A stretch of DNA of 64,000 nt from Ancylostoma caninum (Eukaryota; Nematoda; Chromadorea; Rhabditida; Ancylostomatidae). The notes beneath the pieces are model-generated. The model had not been told where the DNA came from, ran no database searches, and saw nothing but the letters and a program-made list of their open reading frames with translations. The position numbers and the translations under genes were made by a program. Of the stretch, positions 54,811-64,000 are shown in pieces (position 1 is the stretch's first letter; each line of letters opens with the position of its first letter). Location: NCBI GenBank assembly GCA_037903475.1, contig JBAJFG010000231.1, positions 1 through 64,000 of the forward strand. Reading direction: 5' to 3'.

Positions 54811-55528
54811 GTGAGTTGAATATCCTTCGAAAAAAATTTAAAAGGCAAACAAAAACGTGCGAGAGGTTTAGGTTCATATATTAGTGAAGGAATAGTGGCA
54901 ACCACCGTAATTTCGCTCTATCAGATTTGTAATAATCTTGGTTCAGCACTACGGTGAGAATAAAACCACGCACTGGTCAATTTTGCAAAACCCCTTCGAA
55001 AAGTTTTTCGGTTCCTCCCGATTAAGTGGAATGATGGCAAAGTAGCGATGCGGATGGAGAGCATGGGGCACAATGTGTAATTTCGCAAATCTATGTACAT
55101 AACACGTAGCGATTACTGCACCGAAGCATCATCCTCGCACACTATACAAGTGGTTGGAACGATGTCGGTAGACTTAATGAGAGCGATGAGGCGTTTGGCG
55201 GTTCAGAGCATGAACGCCTTTTCACCGCTTTCAGGCCTCTGAACAAGACGTCACCATCGAAACGTCATGCCCTCTATAATAAACTGCTTTCACCTGCCAA
55301 CCTGGCAGGCGCAGAAGAAAACATTTGAATACTTTTTCGAATAGTTCTTCCAATCACACACTCTGAAAACATTACTGCATCTGAGTCGGTGCCTATCTCT
55401 GCTCTGAAATGACAGCCGGGAAGTGGCCGAGTTGCTCTGTTAGGCAATTAGATGCGAATCCCAATGCGCTGACAGCACAGATACCCATGGCATGGCTTAC
55501 AGTGGTCGGTCACCACAATTATAAAATA
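54811..55528. other. No gene; hammerhead-like motif at 55239-55263
   Basis: CTGAACA...ATCGAAAC followed by GTCATGCC (55239-55263) has hammerhead-like spacing but a weak stem. No protease exon was found here. Confidence 0.3.
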
Positions 55529-56657
55529 CCAGACGGTGTACCTGACTTCGCTCGAGTGTTTTACCATCCCGGCTGACACTGCTGATACCAATAGCCATTG
55601 ACGACAAATTCATTAAAAATGCCCATAATTTTGGTGATCAACATATTAGCGAAGCTCAAATGACCCTTCTCCACCGACCCGTAAGCGAAAAGTCAGTAGA
55701 TTTTTTTCTGTGACACTGCGATGTTGTGTTCATGCAAAACGACTGTCATATTCAAATTCGGCGTATTGAATAACTCCTCTCAGACAATCGGGGCGTCGAA
55801 CAACAGGTACGACCCACATCGCTCCGCCTACTTTTTGAGTTGGGGGAGCGGATATCGACGTTCTGCTTGAGCAGAACGTGTTGCTCATGCCCACGGACGT
55901 GCTGCAATCCGCCGGGATTTCCCAGACATGCTGCCGTTGAATTATTCCATGTTAAACTGAAGGAAATTCACCATCCTAATGCACGGCGCACGTCAGCTAG
56001 ATGTACTAAGGAAGGTCTTCAGCGTACTGGAGTTGGAATTGAGTGTGTAAAACACTCAAAACACAAAGTGCTTGCTCTTCCATAAGCAATATTTTTGTTA
56101 CGAACCCACGTTGGTGCTGCTGCCCGGGCTGTCCCCGAGAATACAACATTGGATATTCAGCGATCTTCGCGCACATTCCAACAGATTTCGCTCAATTTTC
56201 GGGCGCGATTCGCGTGAAATCGAGCGTTTTTCGTTTATTTTCTGGAAATTTACATGTAATTTTGGGGAAAATGGGAAATATTTCGGCGAAAATAAGTGGA
56301 ATCTGCTCAAATTTTTTCATCTGAACAGATGTGAGGAGCATCTCTTTGCGGGATCGGGGATAACCGTGAGTGCACGTTAGGGAACGCCTGCCAGGGCACG
56401 TGGGGGGACGTCTGAGATATGGGGGGTAAGTGCCTCGCGATTTGGAAATCAATAAATCGATGTTCCGTGGAAGACGGTTGTCACATTCGTGTTCAGAATA
56501 TTGAACAACCTCAGCGGACATGTTTTCATGCAAAAATAGCTAAAAATGAACGCAATCGGTCCACCTGCAAAGCCTGATCCAGATCGGTTCTTCTTCGGAA
56601 CATAGAAACATACAAACACACAAACACACAAGCACAAACTTTCACTTATACACTTAC
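55529..56657 (-). mobile_element. Helitron, minus orientation, diverged
   Basis: On the minus strand the 3' end is a degenerate hairpin (ACTCGAGCGAAGTCAGGT), then ACACCGT, CTGG and T, fitting hairpin plus CTRR. The 5' part (about 56460-56657) has the ATGTTTGTATGTTT-like and GAACCGAT-like sequence of the family, with the first bases eroded. The middle contains unrelated sequence, possibly a captured fragment or a nested insertion. Confidence 0.65.
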
Positions 56658-56680
56658 TTTGATACTTTGATGGTCTATCA

Positions 56681-59180
56681 TCACTGGTGGGTTGGTCTTC
56701 TCAGTGTGGACATATTCGCTCCCGGGAGTACCGTGGAGTCAAATAGGTGAGCCTGTAGATTCGTGTCTTTGATCTGATTCGTGATCTCTCGGATTTTGTA
56801 CATGGCAGCCCATGCTGCTTTTATTCGTCCAATTTCGCCTGTCAGGTCATTCATCATATTTATTTCTCGTCCCAAGTAAACGTAGCTGTCAACTTTCTGT
56901 AAGGAAATTCCATACTGTCCCACTGTCGCACCATTGGTTGGTCATCATCTGTGTCTTCTTTATGTTGATTTCAGCCCGATAGTCTTGCCCTCTTCACTGA
57001 GTTCGTTCACCAACTCGTTCATCTCTGCCATGGTGTTGCTGATGAGGACGACGTCGTCTGCGAACCTTAAATTCGTCAGCGTCTTTCCGTCAATCATGAA
57101 TCCTTTGTCCTCCCAATTTAGTCGAGACATGGCGTATTGGAGCGCAGACGTGAACAACTTTGGAGAGATTGTATCGGATACGCAGCTTTCTGTCAAACAG
57201 TTGGATAGTCGTCATGGTACCTACGTTGCATTGCTCTAGAATGTTCACATCGTTAGGGTCCACACTAGCCTGTAGGAGCGCGTTGAGGACAGCATTCGTT
57301 TCAACGGAGTCGAAGGCCTTTTTATAGTCGACGAATGTAAGGACCAAAGGCATCGTGTACTCTCTACAGCGTTCGATCAGCTGGACAACGGCATGAATGT
57401 GGTCCATACAACAGAAGCCTTTTCTGAAGTCAGCTTTTTCTATTGGTTGATATGCGTCAAATGTGGCCTCCAGACGATTCAGTATGATCTTCGTGAATAG
57501 TTTGTATGGGATGGACAACAAAGCGATTAGACGATAGTTTCTAGTTTCCTCTATCCTCTTTGTCGCCTTTCCTGAAGATCAGAATTGTTTTCGAGCACTT
57601 CCATTGATTCGGTATGATCCCAGCTTCGAGGTAGGTGTTGAAGTGGTCCGCTAGTAACTTGTATCCTCCGACTCTAAGTAGGTCTGTTGTAACGCCATCT
57701 GGTCCTAGGGCGGTTCCCTTCTTCAAGGACTGAATTGCGTTTCTAACCTCAGAGGTTAGAATGGGTGGCAGCCTGTCCTCCATGGGGGATGGGCACCTTG
57801 GCACCATTGTTGTTGAACGATACAGCTTTGTGTAGAAGTCCGCTACAATGCGTTTTATGTCTACTCTCGCAGTTTTTGGTACTCCGTTTTTGTCCTTCAG
57901 ACAAGTTGTTATTGTGGAGGAATCCATGAGTTCTCTTCGACATTGCTTCAGGCTTCGCTTTTCTGTGGCAGCAGAGAATAGGTTATTCCTGCGGTGATCT
58001 CTGAGGGACTCCTTGACGGCTAGCGACACGTTTTGTTGATGGTAACCTATTCCAGATGTGTGGCTATTGGGTCTCTCTTGATTTCTCCTCGACGACGAAG
58101 AAGTTGTTTTGTTCTCGGATTTAGCCTTTCATCTTTCGACCTGTGGCTCTCCAAAGCTGGTTTAGCACATGATGTCAGTCCTTTCACTAGCTCCTCGTAG
58201 TCCTCAGTGGGATTCTCTATCCTTCTCCAGTGATAGTTTTCCACGGCCTTCTGCAGCCTAGTTTCGTCGTATTCAGGAATGCGTGCGAGTGGGTAGCGAT
58301 GTGTGTCTCTTTTGAATATGCGCTCATTCAGACATATCTTGGCTCGTAACAGTCCGTGATCGGATCCGCTGTCGAAAGAAGGTAGTACCATCACGTCCAT
58401 TAGACTCCATTGTCGATTTGTGAGGATGTGGTCCAGCTCTGAATGGGTTTGTCCATTCGGACTTCCCAGGTCCACCGTCTGTGCTGGCGTTTCTCGCAGA
58501 TGGAATTTCCATGGAACAAGTCGCACGAACATATCAGATCCAGCAGGCGAAAGCCGTTGTCATTTCTGATTTCATTTCTGTGACGACACAGGCTCCAGTT
58601 TCCGTTGCTTCCATTTCCTGTCGTAACACAGCAATACGTGAACTTAGAATTTCGTGTGAAAAAATGCTGGGTTGTATTTTTGGGTGGATCAGAAAGCCAA
58701 CGCCTCCGATGTTCTTTGCATCGATCTTCGGTCCCATTATCAACAGTTCTCCACTTTCCATCCTTGCGTACGATGCTTTCGTTTTCGTCTCCTGCAGACA
58801 CACGACATCATATCTGGTCTTCTTAGCCAGATGGAGAAGAGTTCTCAAGTCAGCGTCGGATGCGGCTGACCGACAATTGTACGAGCAGATATCCAAACAT
58901 TGTCCAAATCGTTTTTCGGGATTTCCAGTGGCGCCCCGTCCTGGTCCTCTTCCGTCCTCGGCAGGGGCTTATCCGGGCGCCGTAGGAGAGCATGTCCGAT
59001 TTCGAGCCGGTTTTCTCTCTGTAACGAATGTCGTGGCTTTTCTGGTGGCCTGGTTACCCCCGGAGTGCCTTGCCGGAGTTATTCAAGGGACTCCCGTTCA
59101 CGCACTACAAGAAGTGCGGTTCTGAGCTGCGTGGCCGTTTGTGCCATTGGCCATCTCCCAGAGATGAACTCTTGTAAATT
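56681..59180 (-). pseudogene. RTE-like LINE, nearly full length, frameshifted
   Basis: Minus-strand pieces in order are a 5' basic segment (NRLEIGHALLRRPDKPLPRT, about 59000) and the endonuclease (ICSYNCRSAASDADLRTLL, LQETKTKA, GGVGFLI; 58896-58534, continuing 58532-58047 with SGSDHGLLRAK). Then come the RT N-terminus (GTALGPDGVTTDLLRV, 57750), the RT palm (DFRKGFCCMDHIHAVVQLIE, TFVDYKKAFDSVETNAV), the FADDVVLI active site near 57050 and the thumb (YVYLGREINMMNDLT, 56870). At least five frame breaks make it inactive. The 3' end abuts the Helitron at 56657. Clade is by motif resemblance. Confidence 0.85.
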
Positions 59181-59189
59181 CGCCTTGTA

Positions 59190-60084
59190 AATTGCGTATA
59201 TTCTACCAGACTGGCCGCCTCGCCGACATCGGGTCTCCACATTTCTCTCATCTCCTTAGTCAAACATCTACACGTAAATATTTTCCGATAGAATGATACT
59301 ACCTACTGTTTTTTTTTTCGACACTGCATTCATTTAACGCCTATGGACCCGTTATGACTAGCCACTGCCAACTCTGCGCAGGAGCATCTTCCAGGTTGCT
59401 TTAAAATCTGTGTACAACTCAATGTAATGCGAATAATCACCTTTCTCCACACTAATGGGCCATGGCAGACCCATTCTCCACCCGTGGACCCGTATCCAGA
59501 CGTTTTTCCCACGATTGGGCCACGGCGGACCCTTCTTCGATCGGTGTGTATCCTGGTGTTTTAGTGTTTTTTTCTGAACTATGGAGCCCCGACAAACCAG
59601 TCTGTCATCAGTGCACTCGCACTCCTTGTAGATTTCGAGAATAAAGGAAGAAAGTTAGGAAATATTCAGACGGGTATGGTCAAAATGGTTTCAGGAGTTG
59701 TCACGACAGCTAAAGATGACTCGTTCTTCGTTCGGTCATCCTGTTTATCTGATTGTGGTGTCCTTCTTAGAAACGAGTCCTAAAACTCGTCAAGCCCTGT
59801 GGGACCGCAATAGCATGAGAGCCGAGCGCACATCCGCAGTGAAAAAATCGAACGTACCCCACAGCTGCGGGACCTTTCACGGTATCCACCGATTTCTTCG
59901 ACGTGCTCATAAGCAATCCAATCATTGACCAAGCGCCAATATGGGGCTACTCTGCTCCGTACACTGCTGCTATGCTATGTCAAATCGTTGTAAACACTAT
60001 CTCGCCCAGAGGGCTCGAGACCGTCAGGGCGCGGTCCTGCAGCGAAACACTGAACGTGCTGTCTAAACCTCTCTCTTTCATCAT
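59190..60084. other. Unassigned; minisatellite at 59440-59570
   Basis: 59440-59570 carries two to three units of the CGGACCCGTATCC minisatellite (GGGCCATGGCAGACCCATTC, GTGGACCCGTATCCAGACG). Remaining sequence shows no gene. Confidence 0.45.
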
Positions 60085-61087
60085 TGGAGACTGTGCATTT
60101 CGTGCACATTTTAGCAGTACAGTAAAGCATATGTAAGGAAAAAAGCCGAAATCACAGGACTCAACGAAGTGCGAAAGGTCAATTTTCAGTACACATTGAT
60201 TCGCACGAATTTTCTAGCCGAAAACTGGATTCATCGCAAGCTCGAAAAGATACCCTATTAGGCAAAGGTCTGGCCAACACAATATTACAAGGAGAGTTCC
60301 AACGTCTCACTCAGTGAAATTTTTCTTGGTAGGATGTGAACCTGTGTGGATTGGCCCGCCTCGCCAGTGGACATGCACTCCTTCGGCTCACCAGAACTGA
60401 GGCATTTTAAACCGAATCTCGAAGCCAAACCCAAAACGGTAACAGGCGAGGCATTTAGTAAATTATACTCGTGGCCTGGTATAGGTTCCCGTCGAACAGC
60501 TCATGGAGCATTTCATCTCCCAGAAAAAGTTACCGTTTTCTGAGATGTCAAAGTTCGAGAATATATGCAGATCACCCTCAGCGATGCAAACAAGGCAAAA
60601 GTCCATTTTAGTAAATGGTGTCGCAAGTTAAGCACTGGCCAGCAATGCTTTTGTTCAAAATCCACTTTGCCCATTTTTTGCCATGTTTGGCTGCCAAGAA
60701 GGCAGGGCGACCAGTGATTTAGTTGCGTCCAATCTGGCTGCTGACATTTTTACGGACTGTTTCAATATTCTCGTCACGCCTCCAGAACTATGCTTTCGTT
60801 TCTGACAAGTTTCGTGACCATCACCTGGTCAAATTTGAGAATTCGTATCGTTCTGGAAGTGTTTCTCTAGTCACAACTTCTGCGCGCTTACAACACGACT
60901 ACCTGGCCAAATGCAAAGCTAACACCAAATCTGGCTTTTATCCTATTAGGGCGAAAAAAAGTCTAAAAATTGAGAGAACACAAAAACCATGTTTTGCCTC
61001 ATCGTACATTTTCGCCTGCAGAAACCATAGAAAGAATAAATGAGGAAGCCTTTTTAGGATACGGATAGAGCAGATCTTGCTCTTACC
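60085..61087 (-). mobile_element. mariner-like element, second copy, ends lost
   Basis: The minus strand aligns with 46715-47755 of the 46604 element (for example AAAATGTACGATGAGGCAAA and CTTCTTGGCAGCCAAACATG), with small deletions. Neither terminal repeat is present. Confidence 0.8.
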
Positions 61088-61380
61088 ATTTCTGGTGTAG
61101 TATCTTTTTCCGACGTCCTGCACATAGTCCAATGTTTGCTTGTGTGCAGCAATCCTCGCTTATCCAAGCTAGGAAGCTAAGAGTGGGAAATGTAGGCGAT
61201 GGGTCTCCAAAGTCTGTCGGAGATATTTCGTATACATGAGATCTCCCTCTTTATTTGAAAAGATTTGTTGACCGCTCGGACTTCGTATTCATCTCTAACA
61301 GAGAATAATCAAAGTTGGTTCACTAGAAGGATCTGCCAAAACCAGGCTCTTTGGCAGATCGAGTTGATGTTTATATTCAA

Positions 61381-62212
61381 CTAGACGGTGTACCCGGCTT
61401 CGCTCGGGTGTTCAATTTCTCCCGGCCATTTAAAACTGATATCAACATTTGTTAAACCAAAAAATCCTTTCAAAATGTCCATATTCTGGTGATCAGCTCA
61501 AGCGACCCTCCTTCACCCTGCCCCCTTCCCTCAAAAATGGGGTGAAGTTACTCGACTGGTAAATAAATTCTTATAAAGTGCTTGCCTCATCCACGCTCTG
61601 CGTTTCGGAAAGTCCCAGAAGGCACGTCTTCGCCGACCCGTGTGCAAGAATGTCGAAAAATCAATATAACAGATAAATCGATATTTCGGTCAAAACGGTT
61701 ATCATATCCGTGTTCAGCGCATTGCGATACCCCGGTAGACATGTCTCTACCGCCCAGTGGGCAAGAATAGCGAAAAATCAATAAAACCAATAAATCGATA
61801 TTTCGCCCAAAATGGTTGCCATATCCGTGCTGAGCGTATTGAGGTGCCCCAGTAGACATGTCCTCATCGCCTCCTGGGCAAGAATGGCGAAAAATCAATA
61901 AAATCGATAAATCGGTACTGTCATACGAAATGGTTACCATATTCGTGTTCAGCGCATTGAGATACCCCAGTGGGCATGTTCTCGCTAGTCCCTGGTCAAG
62001 AAGAGCGAAAAATCAATAAAGTCGATATAATCGATAAGCCAATCGATAATCCCAGGTGCAAAGTAGCCTATAACCTCCGCCGACCTCCTAAGAACCTACA
62101 CGCAAAATTTGATCCTGATTGGTGCATCCTCCGCGATTTCTATTCCGAACATACAAACATACAAACAAACACACACACACACACAAACTTTCGCTTTTAT
62201 ATATACAGAAGA
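61381..62212 (-). mobile_element. Non-autonomous Helitron, minus orientation, intact ends
   Basis: On the minus strand it begins A|TCTTCTGTATATATAAAAGCG. It ends with hairpin ACCCGAGCGAAGCCGGGT, then ACACCGT and CTAG|T. Both ends are canonical. The 832-bp body contains GAAATCGCGGAGGATGCACC and about four array units. It is the best reference copy for the family. Confidence 0.9.
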
Positions 62213-63082
62213 TTCATATGGAGGATTTCTCTTTACAATGGCATAGAAATAAATGGAAAACAGTGCTTCTTTGGTGGTCATTCCGGAAACTTTTCAACCC
62301 ACCCTCGTATCAATGGTTGGCATTTTGCAATGACAACCCTCGCATTACAATCGTTTACAGTCACCTCCAGTGAGCCGCTTGAAAAAAATTACTATATGCA
62401 GCATTTAATAGCGCAATGAACTCATATTCCATCACTTATTACAGCCGATTTCTCTTATTCCTTCTCACTTTTTTTTCATGATAGAAATGGCTCCTTTACT
62501 ATCATTCAGAGAGATGAGCGTCGAACATACACACGTATTTGTTGGCATTGTGGCGTCGCGTTCTCCACCACCTGACAGCACCTACAACGTAAATCAGTTT
62601 GTTTTCTGAGGCTGTGATCATACAACGTTTTGAAAAAAAAGATGATACGAAGCGAAATAAAACATACTTAATTACTTATTATTTAGATAGCCCGTCTTCA
62701 CTTGTTGTGCGGGTCCCAGCATCGCTCCCACTCGATTCTTCCTCTCCCCATCGTCGGGGCTATGAGAATTTTGACTCGTTTTCAGCTGAGCGGTCAGCTG
62801 GTCCATCAGTGAGGCGAATACATCTAGCCAGCTCGGTGGTGGTCTCCCTCAAAATCGTTTCGCCTTTCTTAGGATCCACTCGAAAGTCCCTTTTTCCAGC
62901 TGTCACGTTCCCGTCTCATTATATGACCGGTGGTGTGTTCCAACGGTGTTTAGCTTCCAATGCGTATTCCGCTGAATAGTGAGGACGGGATATTCGTCGT
63001 AAGTCGGAGTTGCGAAGTCCGGCTCGCAGTTGTATGCGCTGATTGTACTTCAACAGAGAACGCTCGAGGGTTATATGCACCA
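62213..63082. other. No confident feature; exon-like frame after the Helitron
   Basis: 62215-62370 is open (WRISLYNGIEINGKQCFFGG, then HSGNFSTHPRINGWHFAMTT) with a possible donor TCCA|GTGAGC. Its acceptor would lie in the Helitron end, so exon status is doubtful. It is not recognisable as the missing protease part. Confidence 0.25.
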
Positions 63083-64000
63083 CTAGCTGCCGTACCCGGC
63101 TTCGCTCGGGTGTTTTATTACCTTGGCTACATCATACTGCTGAGGCCAATTACTATCATCGACAAATTCATTGAAATCTCCATAATTTTAGTGGTCAGCA
63201 TGTTAGCGAAGCCCAGGTGACGTTTCCCATCGACTTGTGGGCGAAAAGTTAGCAAAGCTATTTCGGTGACATTGAATCGACGTATTCGTACAAAGTGGTT
63301 GTCATATTCATACTCAGCATATCGAGGTACCCCAGGAGAGATGTCTTCACCGCTTCATTGGGCGGAAGAGCCAAAAATCAATAACATCGAAGAACCGATA
63401 ATTCATGCAAAATGTTTGTCATATTCCTATTCAGCGTATTGAAAAACCCCAGAAAACATGTCTCTGTCCGTCCCCGAGCGAAAATGGGGAAAAATCGATA
63501 AAATCAATAAATCAATATTTTGTGCAAAATGGTTGTCATTCTTATTCAGCGTGTTGAGAAACCCCAGTAGACATGTTTTTACCACCCCATGATCAAGAAT
63601 AGCGAAAAATCAATAAAATCAATAAATCAATATCTCGCGCAAAATGGAAGTCGTATTCGTGTTCAGCGCATTGAGGTACCCCAGTAGACATGCCTCTACC
63701 ACCCCATGATCAAGAATAGCGAAAAATCAATAAAATCAATAAATCGATGAATTGGCGCGAAATGGTTGTCATATTCGTGTTCAGCGCATTGAGGTACCCC
63801 AGTAGGCATGTTATCGGTAGTCCCTGGTCAAGAAGAGCGAAAAATCAATAAAATCAATAAATCGATAAATTGGCGCAAAACGGTTGTCATATTCGTGTTC
63901 AGCGCATTGAGGTACCCCAGTAGGCATGTTCTCGCTAGTCCCTGGTCAAGAAGAGCGAAAAATCAATAAAATCGATATAATCGATAAACCAATCGATAAT
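63083..64000 (-). mobile_element. Helitron, minus orientation, cut by window end
   Basis: The minus-strand 3' end is hairpin ACCCGAGCGAAGCCGGGT, then ACGGCAG and CTAG|T (63083-63086). The body shows six consecutive array units of about 117 bp (starting near 63290, 63410, 63527, 63640, 63758 and 63876). The 5' end lies beyond 64000. Confidence 0.85.

Noticed and set aside
58481..59125. 214-residue plus-strand open frame, the longest in the window
   Set aside because: It lies antisense to the endonuclease of the minus-strand LINE, has no domain and does not begin at a conserved ATG.
62215..62370. Missing downstream exon of the serine protease
   Set aside because: The phase could fit, but there is no catalytic Asp/Ser motif and the acceptor would fall inside a Helitron terminus.

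Overview
The window looks like repeat-rich, gene-poor nuclear DNA of a nematode, most likely a clade V strongylid (hookworm-like) worm. The grounds are (1) short introns with TTTTCAG-type acceptors, including acceptors placed 2-3 bases before an ATG as at spliced-leader sites, (2) a nematode-style F-box fragment and a secreted trypsin-like protease, and (3) RTE-like, CR1-like and Penelope-like retroelements, abundant mariners, Helitrons and small inverted-repeat elements. The species assignment is inference; no rRNA, mitochondrial or marker gene is present. There are no operons, CRISPR arrays or bacterial features.

Layout. 1-3.3 kb: edge of a small inverted-repeat element, a broken Penelope-like GIY-YIG endonuclease with a hammerhead-like motif downstream, then an F-box exon. 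4.1-8.1 kb: a possible 4 kb foldback element holding hAT-type MITEs (CAGTGGCGGAC ends) and an approximately 60-bp minisatellite. 9-15 kb: a CR1-like LINE fragment, an RTE-like LINE that has lost its reverse transcriptase core, and a dead mariner. 16.4-19.2 kb: a 2.8 kb hAT-like element with an 8-bp target duplication, carrying AATATTCG arrays at both ends and nested inserts. 19.5-21.8 kb: two unassigned exon-chain genes. 22.9-24.5 kb and 44.5-45.8 kb: two copies of an unfamiliar inverted-repeat element that starts CTCAG and shares an open frame. 24.8-26.3 kb: the best host gene, a six-exon CCDC34-like coiled-coil protein. 26-32 kb: mariner, LINE, long-inverted-repeat and PIF/Harbinger elements. 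33-39 kb: mostly unassigned DNA with a pyrimidine tract, a MITE and tRNA-like repeats. 39.5-43.5 kb: a probable Harbinger element holding other insertions. 46.6-48.9 kb: mariner then Helitron. 49.7-54.8 kb: unassigned exons and the start of a serine protease gene whose intron holds a hAT element with a perfect 8-bp target duplication. 55.5-64 kb: three more Helitrons, an RTE-like LINE and a second mariner copy.

The confident host genes are few: CCDC34-like, the serine protease 5' part and the F-box exon. Most of the information lies in the mobile elements, many of which can be bounded to the base by paired termini and target-site duplications. The best candidates for something undescribed are the CTCAG-ended element family with a 2-bp duplication, the Helitron family carrying an expandable approximately 117-bp array, and the scattered hammerhead-like motifs typical of Penelope-like elements.
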